Of a stretch of 64,000 nt of DNA, positions 12,600-24,739 are shown piece after piece. Origin of the DNA: Lagopus muta (taxonomy: Eukaryota > Chordata > Aves > Galliformes > Phasianidae); the NCBI RefSeq assembly GCF_023343835.1, contig NC_064435.1:76394134-76458133 (forward strand), written 5' to 3'. The translations under genes and the position numbers were made by a program. The notes under the pieces are model-generated. The model made no database searches, was not told the DNA's origin, and was given only the letters and a program-made list of their open reading frames with translations. Each line of letters opens with the position of its first letter. Position 1 is the first letter of the stretch.

Positions 12600-12990
12600 C
12601 ATTCACTTACAAGTCAGAAATTCCTGTCCCTCTAATCAGTTAATTAGCCTAGCTTCTCCCAAGCAACAGTGATAAAGGATGAAAGGTTTCTAAGTGTGAT
12701 AAGCTTAACAATGCATACAAACAGAACCTCCTGTTTACCCTTAGATGCAAACAGATACCATTTACTCTCTGTCTTACGCTCCAGACTCCCAAGGTTTCAC
12801 AGTGATAGGGTCTATCAAGGAGTCTGATAAACTCTTTGCTGACATGCCCACAGTTACATTGTCCCCCCAGCCCTGCTGTGACAGACGACGAGTGACAATA
12901 CCTTGCTGCCCAGCTAAAGATCACCACTGGCATGAGACAAGGATGGAACATTTCTGCCAAGCCTTGTTAGGCTCTCAGGGTATGCAAACA

Positions 12991-14749
12991 TCAGTGTTTC
13001 AGCCAGGATTGAGAGAGTTCCAGTGAAGCAAATAACCCGTTTCTCTCCATTTCTACTTCTGCATCATGGCTTGGTCTCACAGTATATGTTCAGGGTGAAA
13101 CCAAGCTGGATAATGAACTCTGGCAAATGCACTCCCAGGTTAATGACATGTAGAACATGGAATCAGACTGGATGTAGTTCGAAACCAAACCAACAATGCT
13201 TGAAATATTCATAGCAAGTGAATCAGGTATTTCTCTACAGACTTACTGATATGTGATATTTGCTAATGTAAGCATAGATGAAGATTGTTAACAGATTAAT
13301 CAGTAGTCGGAACAGGTAAGAAGTCCTCTTCTCGTAGTATCTAAATAGCTACAGTTTACATGTCTTTACAGTTGACTTCACTGAAAACACAGGTCTTTGT
13401 TTCTATGTTCCACAGTCTGCCAGTCTTCATCATAACCACTTTGTCTGTATTAATTGTAAACCGGTTGGATTCCCTCCAGATCACTTTCTCTGTCAGAAAT
13501 TAGGAAGAGAGAAAAGCAGTATTGTTAAAAGTCAGTGTAGATTAAGTGACATTTGTATGACTCAAGCTTCTCCTGCTGGTCCTTTACTACAGCAAAAATA
13601 CCAGCCTTGTGGTATTGTTTCAAAATGAGTTCAGCATGTTTTAAGTAAATATCTAATTCAACTAGTTTTTCCACTGTACTGTCTACTTAGTGAAGAAAAC
13701 TTGATACTGACCATGGTATCCCACAAAATCATTCAGTAGTAGTTACAGTTCAAACAGGGATCAGTCCTTCTGGATGTTAGTACCTCATTTAGATGAATGA
13801 ACTAATAATGAATTTTTGTAACTGATGTTTGTATTTCATGTTTCAGGCTTCCTGCAAACAGGCTCACTTTACTGTGGTAGTGATGTTCAGTTCACATTCC
13901 TTAATTTATTCTCAGAACTATGAGTTGCATAAGAATGTGGATGTGTGTTTGTGTCAGAACCTGCTGTTTTGAGATTGTGATGAAGTCACAAGCTTTTTGC
14001 CCATGTGTGAAGGGTAGGAGGGAAGAAAGAGTGGAAAGGGCATTGTTTGTTGTAAAGCAGCTATTTCACTTTGATCCTTTTGAGTATCAATGCATAATGC
14101 TAAGAATGTATTACTAATCTTATGAAGTTTTTGTCATAAAATTTCTTTACATCCATCAAAGCCCCTGTTGGATTACTTGAAAATAGAATCATTAAATTGC
14201 TGTTAAATAAAAAAAAAAAGGAAAATAGGAATGTATGATTTCAAGGGATTCAGATTTTAGAAAGTATGTTTTCTTTTACAATGCAAAGGGTTTCAGTGTT
14301 TATTAAAATTTGAGATTTGAGTACTTTGGGTTCCAAGAAGGGAATTCAAATTATATATCAAAAATTATACTGACTCTGATGTCAGTTCAGAAGAATAAAT
14401 GATAACTGTGTGGAGAAAAAAAAAAAAAAAAGAAAAGAAAATATGCATGAAAACAAGGTTCTCCTAGTATATCAAATTTGTGTATATGACTGAATAAAAG
14501 CAATAAATATATCATTAACATATACTGTAATGCAAAACTTTGGAAAAAAGACTATAAATTAGTGACATCGTGACATTTTATATCACATTATCTATGGTCA
14601 AAACTCTCAGACCTTAAAGGAATTGTAACAGTATATATACTTTCAGTTTATGTACAGTTTTTTTTATCTCTAAGCCATGAATCCTACATAATTCAAATTC
14701 GTGCTTGACTTGTTTGGGTTTGTGGTTGTGAGAATCCTTCTTAGTTTTT
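12991..14749. other. No gene recognised between the two LTRs
   Basis: I see no retroviral protein motif in any frame, so the two flanking LTRs do not appear to bracket a provirus; they also point in opposite directions. A-rich tracts occur at about 14208-14218 and 14417-14431. Confidence 0.6.
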
Positions 14750-15130
14750 TTTGGCTCAAAGCTTGCTTCCTGAGGTTTTTCTTGAGATAAGACTCTGAGT
14801 GACTTGTCAAGGAGGCAACTGATGGGTGCTAACTGTGTGACAATCGATATCGCTTTGGGAACACTTGCAAGCCCCTTCCCCCAGAGCTGCTTGCTCTGTA
14901 GAAGAGTGGAAGAGAGTGCTCATCAGTGTTCACTGGCGGAAGATCTGGCTTGTGGCCAAACCGTTCCAGCTAAGTATGGAAGGTTGGGGGATGATACCAT
15001 TGTATCTTGCGAAGGCAAGATGCAAGTTGGTGCCTCCCTGCTTCCTCTTATCTGCTGGCAAGGCCAGAAAGATAAGAACAAAGGAGGTTCCTGCTGAGAT
15101 CCCAGAGCCAGAAGCTGCCACCGCAAGGAG

Positions 15131-15240
15131 AACTGACTCAACCACCTTGGGTTTGAGCTGTCACTCAAAGGAGAGCTGATTTGACCACTTTGGATTTGAG
15201 CTGTCACTCCAAAAAGAGCTGACTCAACCACTTTGAAGCA
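15131..15240 (+). repeat. 43-bp tandem repeat in the LTR, about 2.5 copies, with AP-1-type sites
   Basis: Units start at 15131, 15174 and 15217. Each has the pattern CTGACTCAACCAC, CTTTGG, TTTGAGCTGTCACTC, and the third is truncated. TGACTCA is present at 15134-15140 and 15220-15226. In the middle unit the same position reads TGATTTG. Short U3 duplications that repeat enhancer sites are common in retroviral LTRs. Confidence 0.85.
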
Positions 15241-15505
15241 TTGAAAAAGGGCCATCATCACCATGGTCGTCGTCGTCATTGGCAACAGGACAACTCTGCC
15301 TGATGACCCACCGCTACTGAGGATCAAAAGACTGAACTACGAACCTCGCTGGATCCATGCTGGTGACTATCTCCCTCTTGCTGCCTATAGAGACTCCTTG
15401 CTTCTTCTTTTCTATCTTTTCTATCGCCCTCCTTCCCTTCCCCCATTACCCTAATCATAATAGTGTCCGTTCTCCCCTTCCCCATTCCCCCTGATTAAGA
15501 TTTGT

Positions 15506-15511
15506 AATAAA
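15506..15511 (+). promoter_or_regulatory. Polyadenylation signal of the plus-strand LTR
   Basis: AATAAA lies in TTTGTAATAAACTGG near the 3' side of the element. It fixes the orientation of the LTR. Confidence 0.7.
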
Positions 15512-15600
15512 CTGGTTGGACCAACATTTGAACCGTTGCTTCTTAATCTCACGCCGGGTATATAGATAATAAAAGAACCTCCTCTCCCTCCTATAAATTG

Positions 15601-18194
15601 GAGCAAGACAGTGGTTTTTAGGCTTATTTTTGCATTAGATTGTTCTATATATAACACTATTGAAATCAATATGAACATAAATTTAATTGCATTTGTGTAA
15701 GTTGTACAAATATGTGTGTATTTGTACTTCAGCTTAGTTTGAGTAGAGTGATTTCTACTTACTGTGTAACCTCATTTTCATTCACATACTCTTTCTGTCT
15801 CCTACCAGGATGGCTTGCATGGCAAGCCCATTTGCCTGTTCTTGTATTTCAGTGACTAATTGCATCTTTATGCTGTTACATTACATATATCTTTATGTTC
15901 CTTACAATCACTGTATAGCAAGGCCTGTAGCTGAAGTTCCTGCCAGGTGGAGCTTCCAAGAAGTCCTTGCTGAGAAGATGGAGATGCCTGAAGGACTGTC
16001 AGATATTTAAGAGTCTGAGGGCCATCAAATATTTCTTACTAGCCCTAGAGCTGTAGCAGTTCTGCTCTTTATCCCTTTTCTTAATTTTCTCTGTCTAAAG
16101 GGTTAATGACTTTTTGGCTCACTTAAGTCATCAACTGTAAAATTCAGTACATGCACAAATGAACCTTTTACTGTGAAGGTAGGACACTTTCAGCTGTCCT
16201 ATCTTTAATCATACCTTCAAATATTAAGAGTGTTCTGTCCTTAATTGTATTTCCAGAAAAAGACATTCAGAGAAGCAAACAGGTTACTGACTGCTGATGA
16301 TTAGATTGAACCAGTAGCTCATATGGTATAAAAGTGCTAAAAAAAAACCTACCCAGTAATTTATGAAGCAAAGCCACTCCTGCCCTTGTGCCATAAATTG
16401 AGATAAGTGTTCTTTAGGTAGAATATTACTGTTACAGAGTATAATGTTACCATACAGGCTTTCACTACTCATATTTCACTTATCTTTAAATAGAAGATCC
16501 AAGCCTAAGTTATAAAACTATTATTCATCATAAAATATCAAATTAACAGCATTCTCAAACATTTCACTGAATTTATACTGGAGTGATGAAAAATGAACTG
16601 CTCAGGTGTTTTGTAATTGTTATTAAAAAGTTTGTCAAGATACCTAAAAATTACACTTTAACTGAAACTGGTCGTTAAAGAAGATGAGCAAGAGTACTGA
16701 AATGAGATGTTCTTTTTTTATCTGGATATCACTGCAGATCTTTTTTATATATTTTTGTATAGTGCACAAGTACTGATTTATTTGCCATTGAGGTCTGTGG
16801 TAGTTTGTCAGTGAAGAAAATTTCCAGAAAAAATGGAATAAACGAAAGATGTGTAATGATAAAAAAACAACAAAACAAACAACAACAACAAAATCAGAAT
16901 GAAAGAAAAAAAAAAAAACACTGAAAAATCTCAGAGCATATGGTTTGGAGGCACAACCAGAACTGCAATAAAGAAGAGAGTGCAAGAGACTCTAGAAAAG
17001 ACAGACATTTATGAGCAAATCCCATAAGTCTTTCACACCAATAATCTGAAAGCCACACAAAAAAAAAATGTGATACCTATATGAGACATGCATCAATCAG
17101 GAAAAAATAATAATTGAACAGAAAAGTAACCTGTGGTAAAAAAAGAAAAGTAAGCAAATAGTGCAGGTAAATAAAAGAAAGATACCTATGCTAAACTTTC
17201 ATAACTATATGGAACAATGCTTGAATTTCAAGCTACTGTTTACAAAGCTTATAAATCAACATATATATGAAAATTTACCAACTTTACTACAGGAAAGTAG
17301 CGATGGCAAAAATGTTGCTCCATCAAATTTCTTAGAATAATCAGTAATATTACATAGATGACTTAAGAAATTTGGTACTTGAGAATATTTGTTATCAGTC
17401 TTCTACTAGCAGGAAATCACATTCAAAAAATGGCTACTGTTCTACAGTACAGTATCTTACACTTTTTATTGTTTATCCTTTAAACGGTTTGTTCTTATAA
17501 GATCTATATTGACTGTAAATTAATTAATTTATTTAAAATAAATTAAAAACTTCGATCAAATTTCTACCTGTGGAGGAGAGCACAAATGAACTGAATGAGA
17601 AGTGACTCTTCAATGAGCAGTGACATATCTTCTGTCTAAATATCAAAATAAATGAAAGATCTTTCAACTCCTTTTTCCCGTGGCAGTTCCTTTCCCTCTT
17701 CCCTTAGTGTCTAAAAGGAGCAGATGGCTGCTCTAGATGCTGATACAGCCATAGGCCAGGACAGAAGCTAAGGGCTTTGTTAGCTTTGTCATAGCTGCTA
17801 CACAAATTGAATCTGAAAGATTTGGCTGAGACAGTGTCCTGGCTGCGTATCTCTACACAGTATGAAATTCATTTAGTATCACTTTTAGTAAGTGAAGAAG
17901 AAAGTAACTAAAAGACCAAAAAAAAAAAAAGAATAATCAAAACCAAGGAGTTGTCTTTGCTTATGAATAATTGTGTGCTGCTGACTGAGAAGAGGACTTT
18001 GTAATAAATCAGGTATTCTGAATGGGTGAATATCCACCCAGATGTTGCTTCTGGAATGGACAGTGAGACTGTGTCCTTCTTGAACTAAAACATCAGAGGA
18101 AATGAACAGAGAGAAAAATTATCAGTTGTTAGTGAGACTTAATTGCTCTTTTACAGGCTTTTAATGGGTTAGTTATCTGTCAAACTTTCAGACC
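15601..18194. other. No gene recognised
   Basis: This is AT-rich DNA. It includes a CAA-rich stretch (about 16867-16893) and a perfect AT palindrome at 17524-17546. The 113-residue minus frame at 16644-16985 is dominated by Phe from A/T runs and has no family signature. Confidence 0.6.
17524..17546. repeat. Perfect AT palindrome, 11-bp arms
   Basis: TTAATTTATTT at 17524-17534 is followed by a single A and then its exact reverse complement at 17536-17546. It is composed only of A and T, so chance occurrence in this background is plausible. Confidence 0.85.
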
Positions 18195-18620
18195 ACAGCA
18201 AGGAATCTGGTGAAGGGATTAGCAAACAAGGTTTATGGCTGTGGAAACTGGAGCTGTGTAGTCTGAAGAAGAGGAGACTGAAGGGAGGGGAGACCTCACT
18301 ACTCTCAACAGCTATCTGAAAGCAGGTTGAAGTGAGGAGGGTGTCAGTCTCTCTTCTCATGTGACAAGTGATAATATGCAAGGAAATGGCCCCAAGTTGC
18401 TTCAGTGGAGTTTCAGATCAGATGTCATGAAAAATTTATATACAGAAAGAGTGGTCAAGCATTGGAAAGGGCTACCCAGGGACAAAGTTCCCTTCTCTGG
18501 AAATATTTAAGCCACCAGGGGACATGGCTTAGAGAAGGGACTTGGTAGCTCAGACTGATGGTTGGCCTTGTTGATTCTAAAAATGTTTTTCAACCTGAAA
18601 GATTCTATGGTTCTATGAAA
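18195..18620 (+). mobile_element. CR1 LINE, 3' fragment (plus strand)
   Basis: Landmarks in order are GAAGAAGAGGAGACTGAAGG, GGGGAGACCTCACTACTCTC, a segment matching 'gaaagagtggtcaagcattgg', 'gggctacccaggga', and the terminal ATTCTATGGTTCTATG. The 3' end is intact and the 5' end is truncated. Many substitutions point to an old copy. No long frame survives. Confidence 0.85.
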
Positions 18621-19567
18621 TACTTCCCTAAGCAGTTAACAGCTTTTAGGGTAACTGAATTAACAAAAGATTTATTCCCGTGTTTCTTGACATTCAGCAG
18701 GAACTCGGGACAAAAATGTTTTCACATTTACATCCAACAACCATCAGCTTATTGAAATTTTCAGTGAGTAAAGAACGACTGATTAAAAATATGACAATTA
18801 CTTTAGGTAACAAGATACTTTGGAGAGAAGCAGTTTACTGCATTGAATAGTTAAGGCAAGATGGCAAAGAACTTTAAAGTGGTACAGCTGATGGCTGTAC
18901 TGGCATGTTCTGCGAGAATCTGGGCTGATCAAAATAGGATAAAGGCCTAAAACTGGAAGATATTTCCATGATGACATATTTTTTTTTTTTTTGTCAATTA
19001 TTTATACTGAGTAACTAGTTCCTTGCAAAAATTCGGTATGTTCACCACATTATATCAGGTCTCATAGTGCATAATAATGAACTTCTGTCAGATCTAGTAT
19101 TTCCAGTAAACAGACCTAGATCTGCAGAATTTCTGAGTAGAGATCTTAAAATCCTCGATTTTGCACCATAGTTTGGAAACTGATTTAAATCATGAGGTGA
19201 TTACAGAAATTAGTCTTCTTTTGAACTCTAGAGTAGAATAACAGTAATGTGACTCTGGCTAATGAATGAAAATTTGAATTCTGGAAACCTAATCTGAGGT
19301 GAAGAATGTAACTCTGCATGGCTCAAAAGAAGCAAAGCTCTGTGGCTGCTCGAAGGTTGGTTTCAGTTTGCTTTGGGCAGCAATTATAGCATGAACTCAT
19401 ACGGCTTAAGCTAGCATTGAATTTGTTCCACTAGGCTATTATTTAAGTGCCACTGGCTCATTAGTCTTTATGTTCCTGCTTTTATAAATGCAGAGATAGT
19501 GAACAATACAGAAGAAAGTTATTGAAGAAAATGTTATCCACAGTTCTGGTGCTTAGACAAACCTTCA
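18621..19567. other. No gene recognised
   Basis: This is AT-rich spacer between two CR1 fragments, with a T run near 18980-18992. Nothing coding is seen. Confidence 0.5.
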
Positions 19568-19842
19568 GAATAGTATAAAATAAAATAGCTTGTTTGGAAG
19601 GGGCCTACAAAGATCATCACATACAACTACCTGATCACTTCAGAGCTGAAAGGAGATTAAAACATATTATTAAAGTTATTATCTGAATGTCTTTTGAACG
19701 CTGCCAGCCATGAGGCATCAACCACCTCTCTAGGAAGCTCATTCCAGCATTTGACCACCCTCATGGTAAACATTTTTTCCTAATGTTCAGTCTGAACTTC
19801 CTCTGGAACAGCTTTGTGCCATTCCCATGTTGATACTGGAGA
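19568..19842 (-). mobile_element. CR1 LINE, 3' fragment (minus strand)
   Basis: The plus strand reads a degraded CATAGAATCATAG-type tail, TTGGAAGGGGCCTACAAAG, AACCACCTCTCTAGGAAGC, TTCCAGCATTTGACCACCC, and TCTGAACTTCCTCTGG. This is the reverse complement of the CR1 3' UTR and ORF2 end. It is truncated on its 5' side. Confidence 0.85.
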
Positions 19843-21112
19843 AAGAAAAAATAACAAAGGCAGGAATCATGTCACTTTCTGGATTGGCTTTTTTTTTTTT
19901 TCCCCTTGCATGCCATAATCATTCATTTTTTCTCTTTTTGCTTAAAGTTTTATAATTGAAAATTAAAATTGAAAATCTCATTGATTGATTTATTTTATTT
20001 TACTTTGCTGTGACTAGCATTGAAACATCTGCTGGAAAGAATCACATGGTGTAATTCCCGTGCTTACCTCTCTATTTAAACATGAATTATAAATAAATCA
20101 TCCAGTATAAGCACTAACCCACATTTTGTAATTATGACATTGGTTTTGATGCAGATTCCAATAAGAGAAGAAATATCAATTATTTCCTCTTACAGCTTTA
20201 AAATTTTCAGCTACATTTTTTTTCTTATCATTACTCTAATTAAGTATAAGCCCATTTGTATATGTCTGTCCATCTGGATCTGTAGCAAGGTTCCTTTTTC
20301 TAGGCTTTGAATTATTGATTTCTTGTTACTATAAATTACTTTTAGAAAGAGCTCTAATTTCATCTTCTAATGACTTGTTATTAGAAAAAAAGTGACTCTT
20401 CACCATTCAGCAGTCTTAACAAGAATAGTAAATGAAACTTTGTCATTTACTACTGGTAATCCAGATTTACTTGCTAGTGGGAAGAGTTATTCTAAATGAC
20501 TTTTAATAGACTACACAGGTTCTTTTGCACACTGGGGAGTAAGCTTTAATTTAAAGCACAATCTCCCCTCTTCCCTCTGTTGTCACTTCTTGTATATCTG
20601 CAAGATGAGTGAAATTTCATCACAGCAAAAACTGGCTGCTGGAGGAGAAGAGTTCCATCCCCTGAAAACTACATCACATTTTGTCTGCATTGTTTTCCCC
20701 TTTGCTGGCTAGGACTCTCTTCTGGTCTGTTATTGGTAGGAAAAAAAATAAAAAAAGTACTCTCACTTTGTTACCTGTTTTGTTTTTCGTGCATAACCAT
20801 AGTCTTAGGATTGTGCATTTCACTCTACATTTCTCTTGTTAGCATAGCAGAGATAAAACAGTGAGAATTGGTGTAATGAAAAAATGGGAACTAGTTACTC
20901 TCAGGAGCATTGTTACTAACACTTCAACTGTAAATTCTGCTGTCCTCTTTTTCATGAGATAAAATCCAGTGCAGCAGTGCATTTCTATGTGAAAGGACTG
21001 CAGAGCTAGAAGATCTGATATTGATAGCTAAGAATCTTCTAGTATAGGTTTATTCTCACATTACATAGTGCTTTTCTGGGATTCGCTGATATTTTCCAGA
21101 TGCATGATTGTT
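19843..21112. other. No gene recognised
   Basis: This is AT-rich DNA with a T/C tract at about 19889-19904. No element or frame is supported. Confidence 0.5.
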
Positions 21113-21305
21113 TTCCCTTCCCTTCCCTTCCCTTCCCTTCCCTTCCCTTCCCTTCCCTTCCCTTCCCTTCCCTTCCCTTCCCTTCCCTTCCCTTCCCTTC
21201 CCTTCCCTTCCCTTCCCTTCCCTTCCCTTCCCTTCCCTTCCCTTCCCTTCCCTTCCCTTCCCTTCCCTTCCCTTCCCTTCCCTTCCCTTCCCTTCCCTTC
21301 CCTTT
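21113..21305 (+). repeat. Perfect pentanucleotide array (TTCCC)n, about 38 units
   Basis: Every 5-base unit is identical across roughly 193 bp. All pyrimidines lie on the plus strand and the minus strand is (GGGAA)n. The reading frames that cross it (Pro-Ser-Leu-Pro-Phe repeats, 21068-21451) are translations of the microsatellite, not proteins. Confidence 0.97.
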
Positions 21306-24300
21306 TTCCTGGTTTTTTTTTTTTCCTTACTCTCTTCCTTTCTCTCTATCTTTCTATCCTTTTTTCCTTGTCTTTTTCTGTTATGATTTGTTTTTTAATG
21401 TTATTTCTGTTTGGAAGTGGATATTCTGAGCCAAGAATCACTGAACTCTAATGTGGTATTATTACAAAGTTATTTTTAGACAGTATAAGCTCTTGTCAGG
21501 AAATCTTTGTTCTTGCTGTGCAAAAGTCTTCTCTTGGTGGATATTTTTCTGCCTGAATTTGTAGTCTGATTCCATTGAACTGGATCTGTTTGAGGAGTTG
21601 AAACATCTTAATCTGTGAATTTCAGGGAGAACAGTGATATGGAGATTTCCTTGTTAAGATTGTCAGGGTCAAATTGTTTGCAGTTTGAACAAACCTTGAG
21701 TGTATTTGCAGGGCACTTCCTGCAATGAACAACATTATTAATACAATCTCCAATTTTACCATGTCATTTTGATCCAGAATTTTTAAGTCAGTAATGTCTG
21801 GCTGTTATTTGTCTTGGTTGGAAAGCACATTTGCAAGTTCCTTCCTGATCATGCTGAATGAAGCAAGCATGATACCCAAACTGTCTTTATCACAGAGCTT
21901 CACCCTTGTCTCAGCTTTCCCATCTTGAAGTATAGAGGAAATGAGTCGGATTTTAAGCACTGATCTCATCAGGGCCAAAATGTAATCATTAGTCTTCTGG
22001 ATATATCATGAAATTGAAATGTAGATTAAGAAAAATCTTTCTCTTCCCTTTTCTTAGTAAATTAAACATATATATTAATGAGACTGATAAACGGACATAC
22101 CTATATGCTTATCAACCTGCCATGCAAAATAGATTTATAGGCTTCTCATTATGTTCCTTTACAAATTAAATACATGAACTAAAATCTGGAGATATTAGCT
22201 GTTTTATGTTAGTACAGTTTTGGTAAACCATGACCACCATTTAATAGTTTTTTTCAAATTCTTTGTATCGTGGTTTAAGATACCTTTCCTAGACATGGCT
22301 CCAGCAGCATAACTACAAGCACATTTTGTTTTACATTCTTCACATAGATGTTATTCAGACCACGTGGTTAAATGCTACTGTCTCAATGTAATTTGTAAAC
22401 CTTATCTTTATTTAGTATGTTTTTTTTAAAAAAATAGAAGGGGAATGTAAGAAAATTGCTTAGAATTATCCTACTATCCAAACCATGTAAGAAAATGTAG
22501 AGCAGAGATTGATCAGACAGAAGCAGTGAGTTAAAAAAAATATTCAATACACTGTTTACTAAAAAAGATTTGAAGAATCTGTTTCACAGAAACTGCACTG
22601 TTCATGTGGCTATTATGTGGGCAGTTTCTTCTAATAGAGCTGAGAACATTTATTAGCAATGACATTCAAGTAGGCTGAAGATCAAGCCATGGCCATTCAA
22701 ATTCAATAGATTTGTCTCTTTCTCAGCACATGGAAGATGTTAAAGAAAGGCAAGAGTGAAATCCATAAAATACAAGCATGCACAGTATGTTTACTATATT
22801 AGAGACAATTAAATACACCTCCATTTATAAATTACAGTGTTAAAAAGAAGACCATATTTTTCTGCTGTTTTAAGTATGCACAAATCAGCTATGTTTTGTG
22901 CCTGTTCTGTGCATTTAATTGTCTGCAAACCATGTCTGTGTAGTTTTCAAGGTATAGCTAAGCATTCACAGTCTTGTTTATTGAAAGAGTGTATTCTACA
23001 TGACAGTATAGAGTAGGTCCATTGCAGGATGGTACATCCTCAGTGGTACTGTATGTTTTGTACACTGTTTCCCTCTGTTTTAGTTTTGTTTTAATTTCCA
23101 CATATGAATGTGTATTGTCTTGACTAGATATCTGAAGAATACTTACTTTATATGATACTTCAGTTCTAGTTTGTCAGACATAATGGCTGACAGTCACTGA
23201 CTATGAAAAGAAAGGTATGTTCTTCTCATTTAGTATGTGTTCTTTTATGTTAAAATCACCAGAAGCATTATGAAATGCCAAGATGCCTATTTTCTTTCAA
23301 GATGTAGCTCTTGCCTAAAACAGGTACTTTAATAGAAGCGATAGCATTTTGTTCTTCATCATTTGTATTAATATTAGTAAATATCAGTCAAGCACTGGTG
23401 GACAATGCATGTCCAATTTTGATTTCCTTGGCAACACACTGTTCATACTGGTATCACTGCGTGGACTGCAGTTGATTTACTCTTGTATTATCAAAGAACA
23501 TGCAATAGAGAATCTTCTCTGGCAGTTCTAGTATAGTGATACACATTTTTTTCCTCTTGTGAACACAGCCAAATGGCATTGAATAGGCAACAGAGAAGGA
23601 ATTACCTTTTAAATTATAGTAACAGTCTGGAAAAGTGACCCTGTAAAATTCACCTATGTATTCCATGTTATTTATTTCCCATCAAAGATTTTTGCCCTAG
23701 GCAGTTTCAGCTCATAAGGCAAACAAGATTTGTGTTAGAGCAAGATGAGTCTGCTCTACCTTGAAATCTCATGAAGTTCAGTGCTATGGGAAGAACAGCT
23801 GAGGTGGGTTTTTTTTGTTGTTGTTCTTTTATCAAGAGCTGAATAAACACAACAATCATTATTGTCTACTTATATAAGTATTGTAAGCAGTCTTATTTTT
23901 ATACTTTAGTATTTGTTACCTGAAATGTAAGGAAGATATATTAAGAAGATTTGTTTGTTAAAGTGAAATAGGATTCCTACTGAGATATGTTCCACTGAGT
24001 CTAAATTAAGCACTAGTTTTAGAACAAACTCATAAATAACAATAACAAGTGTCTTGGTAAAGCTAGTGCTTTCAAGAATACTCAGTTATTTTTATATGCC
24101 AAGCTCATAGGTTTCAAATGATCTCTGCTGGCTGTTGTAAAACCTTATAACATTAAGAAAAATATCATTGTGGTATCTCTATGACAGCCCTAGAGGGATT
24201 TTCAGTTTACATACAGGCAGATTTTCTGTGGAGCTCAGGGTAAACTAGTGGCATTCTAGAGAGTTCTCTATGAGCTGAAAGTCCCTGGCTAAGAATTACA

Positions 24301-24739
24301 TTGATATTTGGGAAAGAGATCCCTGGATATTCCTATACTTTCAGCATAACATAATTTTGCTTCTTCTGTGTAACACTTCAAGAGGTAGATTAGTATTTCG
24401 TGCTAGTGTTAACAAGCTCTGTATTTTATCTTTTGGAGTAGCTATCAGTTTAGAAGGACATTGAGGAGGGCAATCTAGTGAAGATTTAGAGCAAACAAAA
24501 TTAATGTCTATTTGAAGGAAACAACTAAATTAATGGTGTTATGTGTATTGGTTTATGATTTAGTTTTTATAGTTCTCAGCCTGTGAGTTCTTCTATGTCA
24601 CCATTTTTATATATCTAAAATGCAATCACTATTATCTAAAGCATATATAAAACATATATATATCTGCTTTTTTAAACCATTTCTGATCTGGGGGATCAGC
24701 GGACAATATCCATTTAGCAACCTATTATATTTTTAGAGC
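21306..24739. other. No gene recognised
   Basis: A pyrimidine-rich shoulder (to about 21375) follows the array, then AT-rich DNA. Frames at 23349-23531 and 23454-23666 lie antiparallel to each other and carry no motif. Confidence 0.55.

Larger units (their letters stand above)
12485..12990 (-). mobile_element. Probable solo LTR of an endogenous retrovirus (minus strand)
   Basis: On the minus strand there is a U3-like region, then GTATATAAG (TATA box), then about 20 bp later AATAAAGC (poly(A) signal), then a 13-nt repeat block and a U5-like tail. The tight TATA/AATAAA spacing is typical of avian retroviral LTRs with a short R region. A plausible boundary pair is TGTTTGC...GCTGACA, but I see no target-site duplication, so the edges are uncertain by tens of bases. 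No gag, pol or env sequence flanks it, which suggests a solo LTR. The reading frames at 12649-13026 lie mostly inside it and are not genes. Confidence 0.6.
14750..15600 (+). mobile_element. Probable solo LTR of an endogenous retrovirus (plus strand)
   Basis: This GC-richer block ends with TTTGTAATAAACTGG (poly(A) signal at 15506-15511) and TCTTAATCTCACGCCGGG, which looks like the R/U5 of a chicken ERV LTR as I remember such repeats. Upstream lie a triplicated 43-bp U3-type repeat and a pyrimidine-rich tract. Both boundaries are approximate; I could not find matching TG/CA ends with a target duplication. Frames within it (14804-15097, 14865-15179, 14923-15327 and others) shift against each other and carry no domain, so I do not call genes. 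Confidence 0.65.

Noticed and set aside
12649..13026. Antiparallel frames of about 100 codons
   Set aside because: They lie largely inside a probable LTR and match no retroviral protein; U3 sequence is not coding in this arrangement.
14804..15327. Several overlapping 70-134-codon frames on both strands
   Set aside because: They fall within the plus-strand LTR, overlap one another in different frames and have no domain. The GC-richer composition explains the lack of stops.
21068..21451. Three overlapping reading frames of Pro-Ser-Leu-Pro-Phe repeats
   Set aside because: They are the three frame translations of a (TTCCC)n microsatellite and not a repeat protein.
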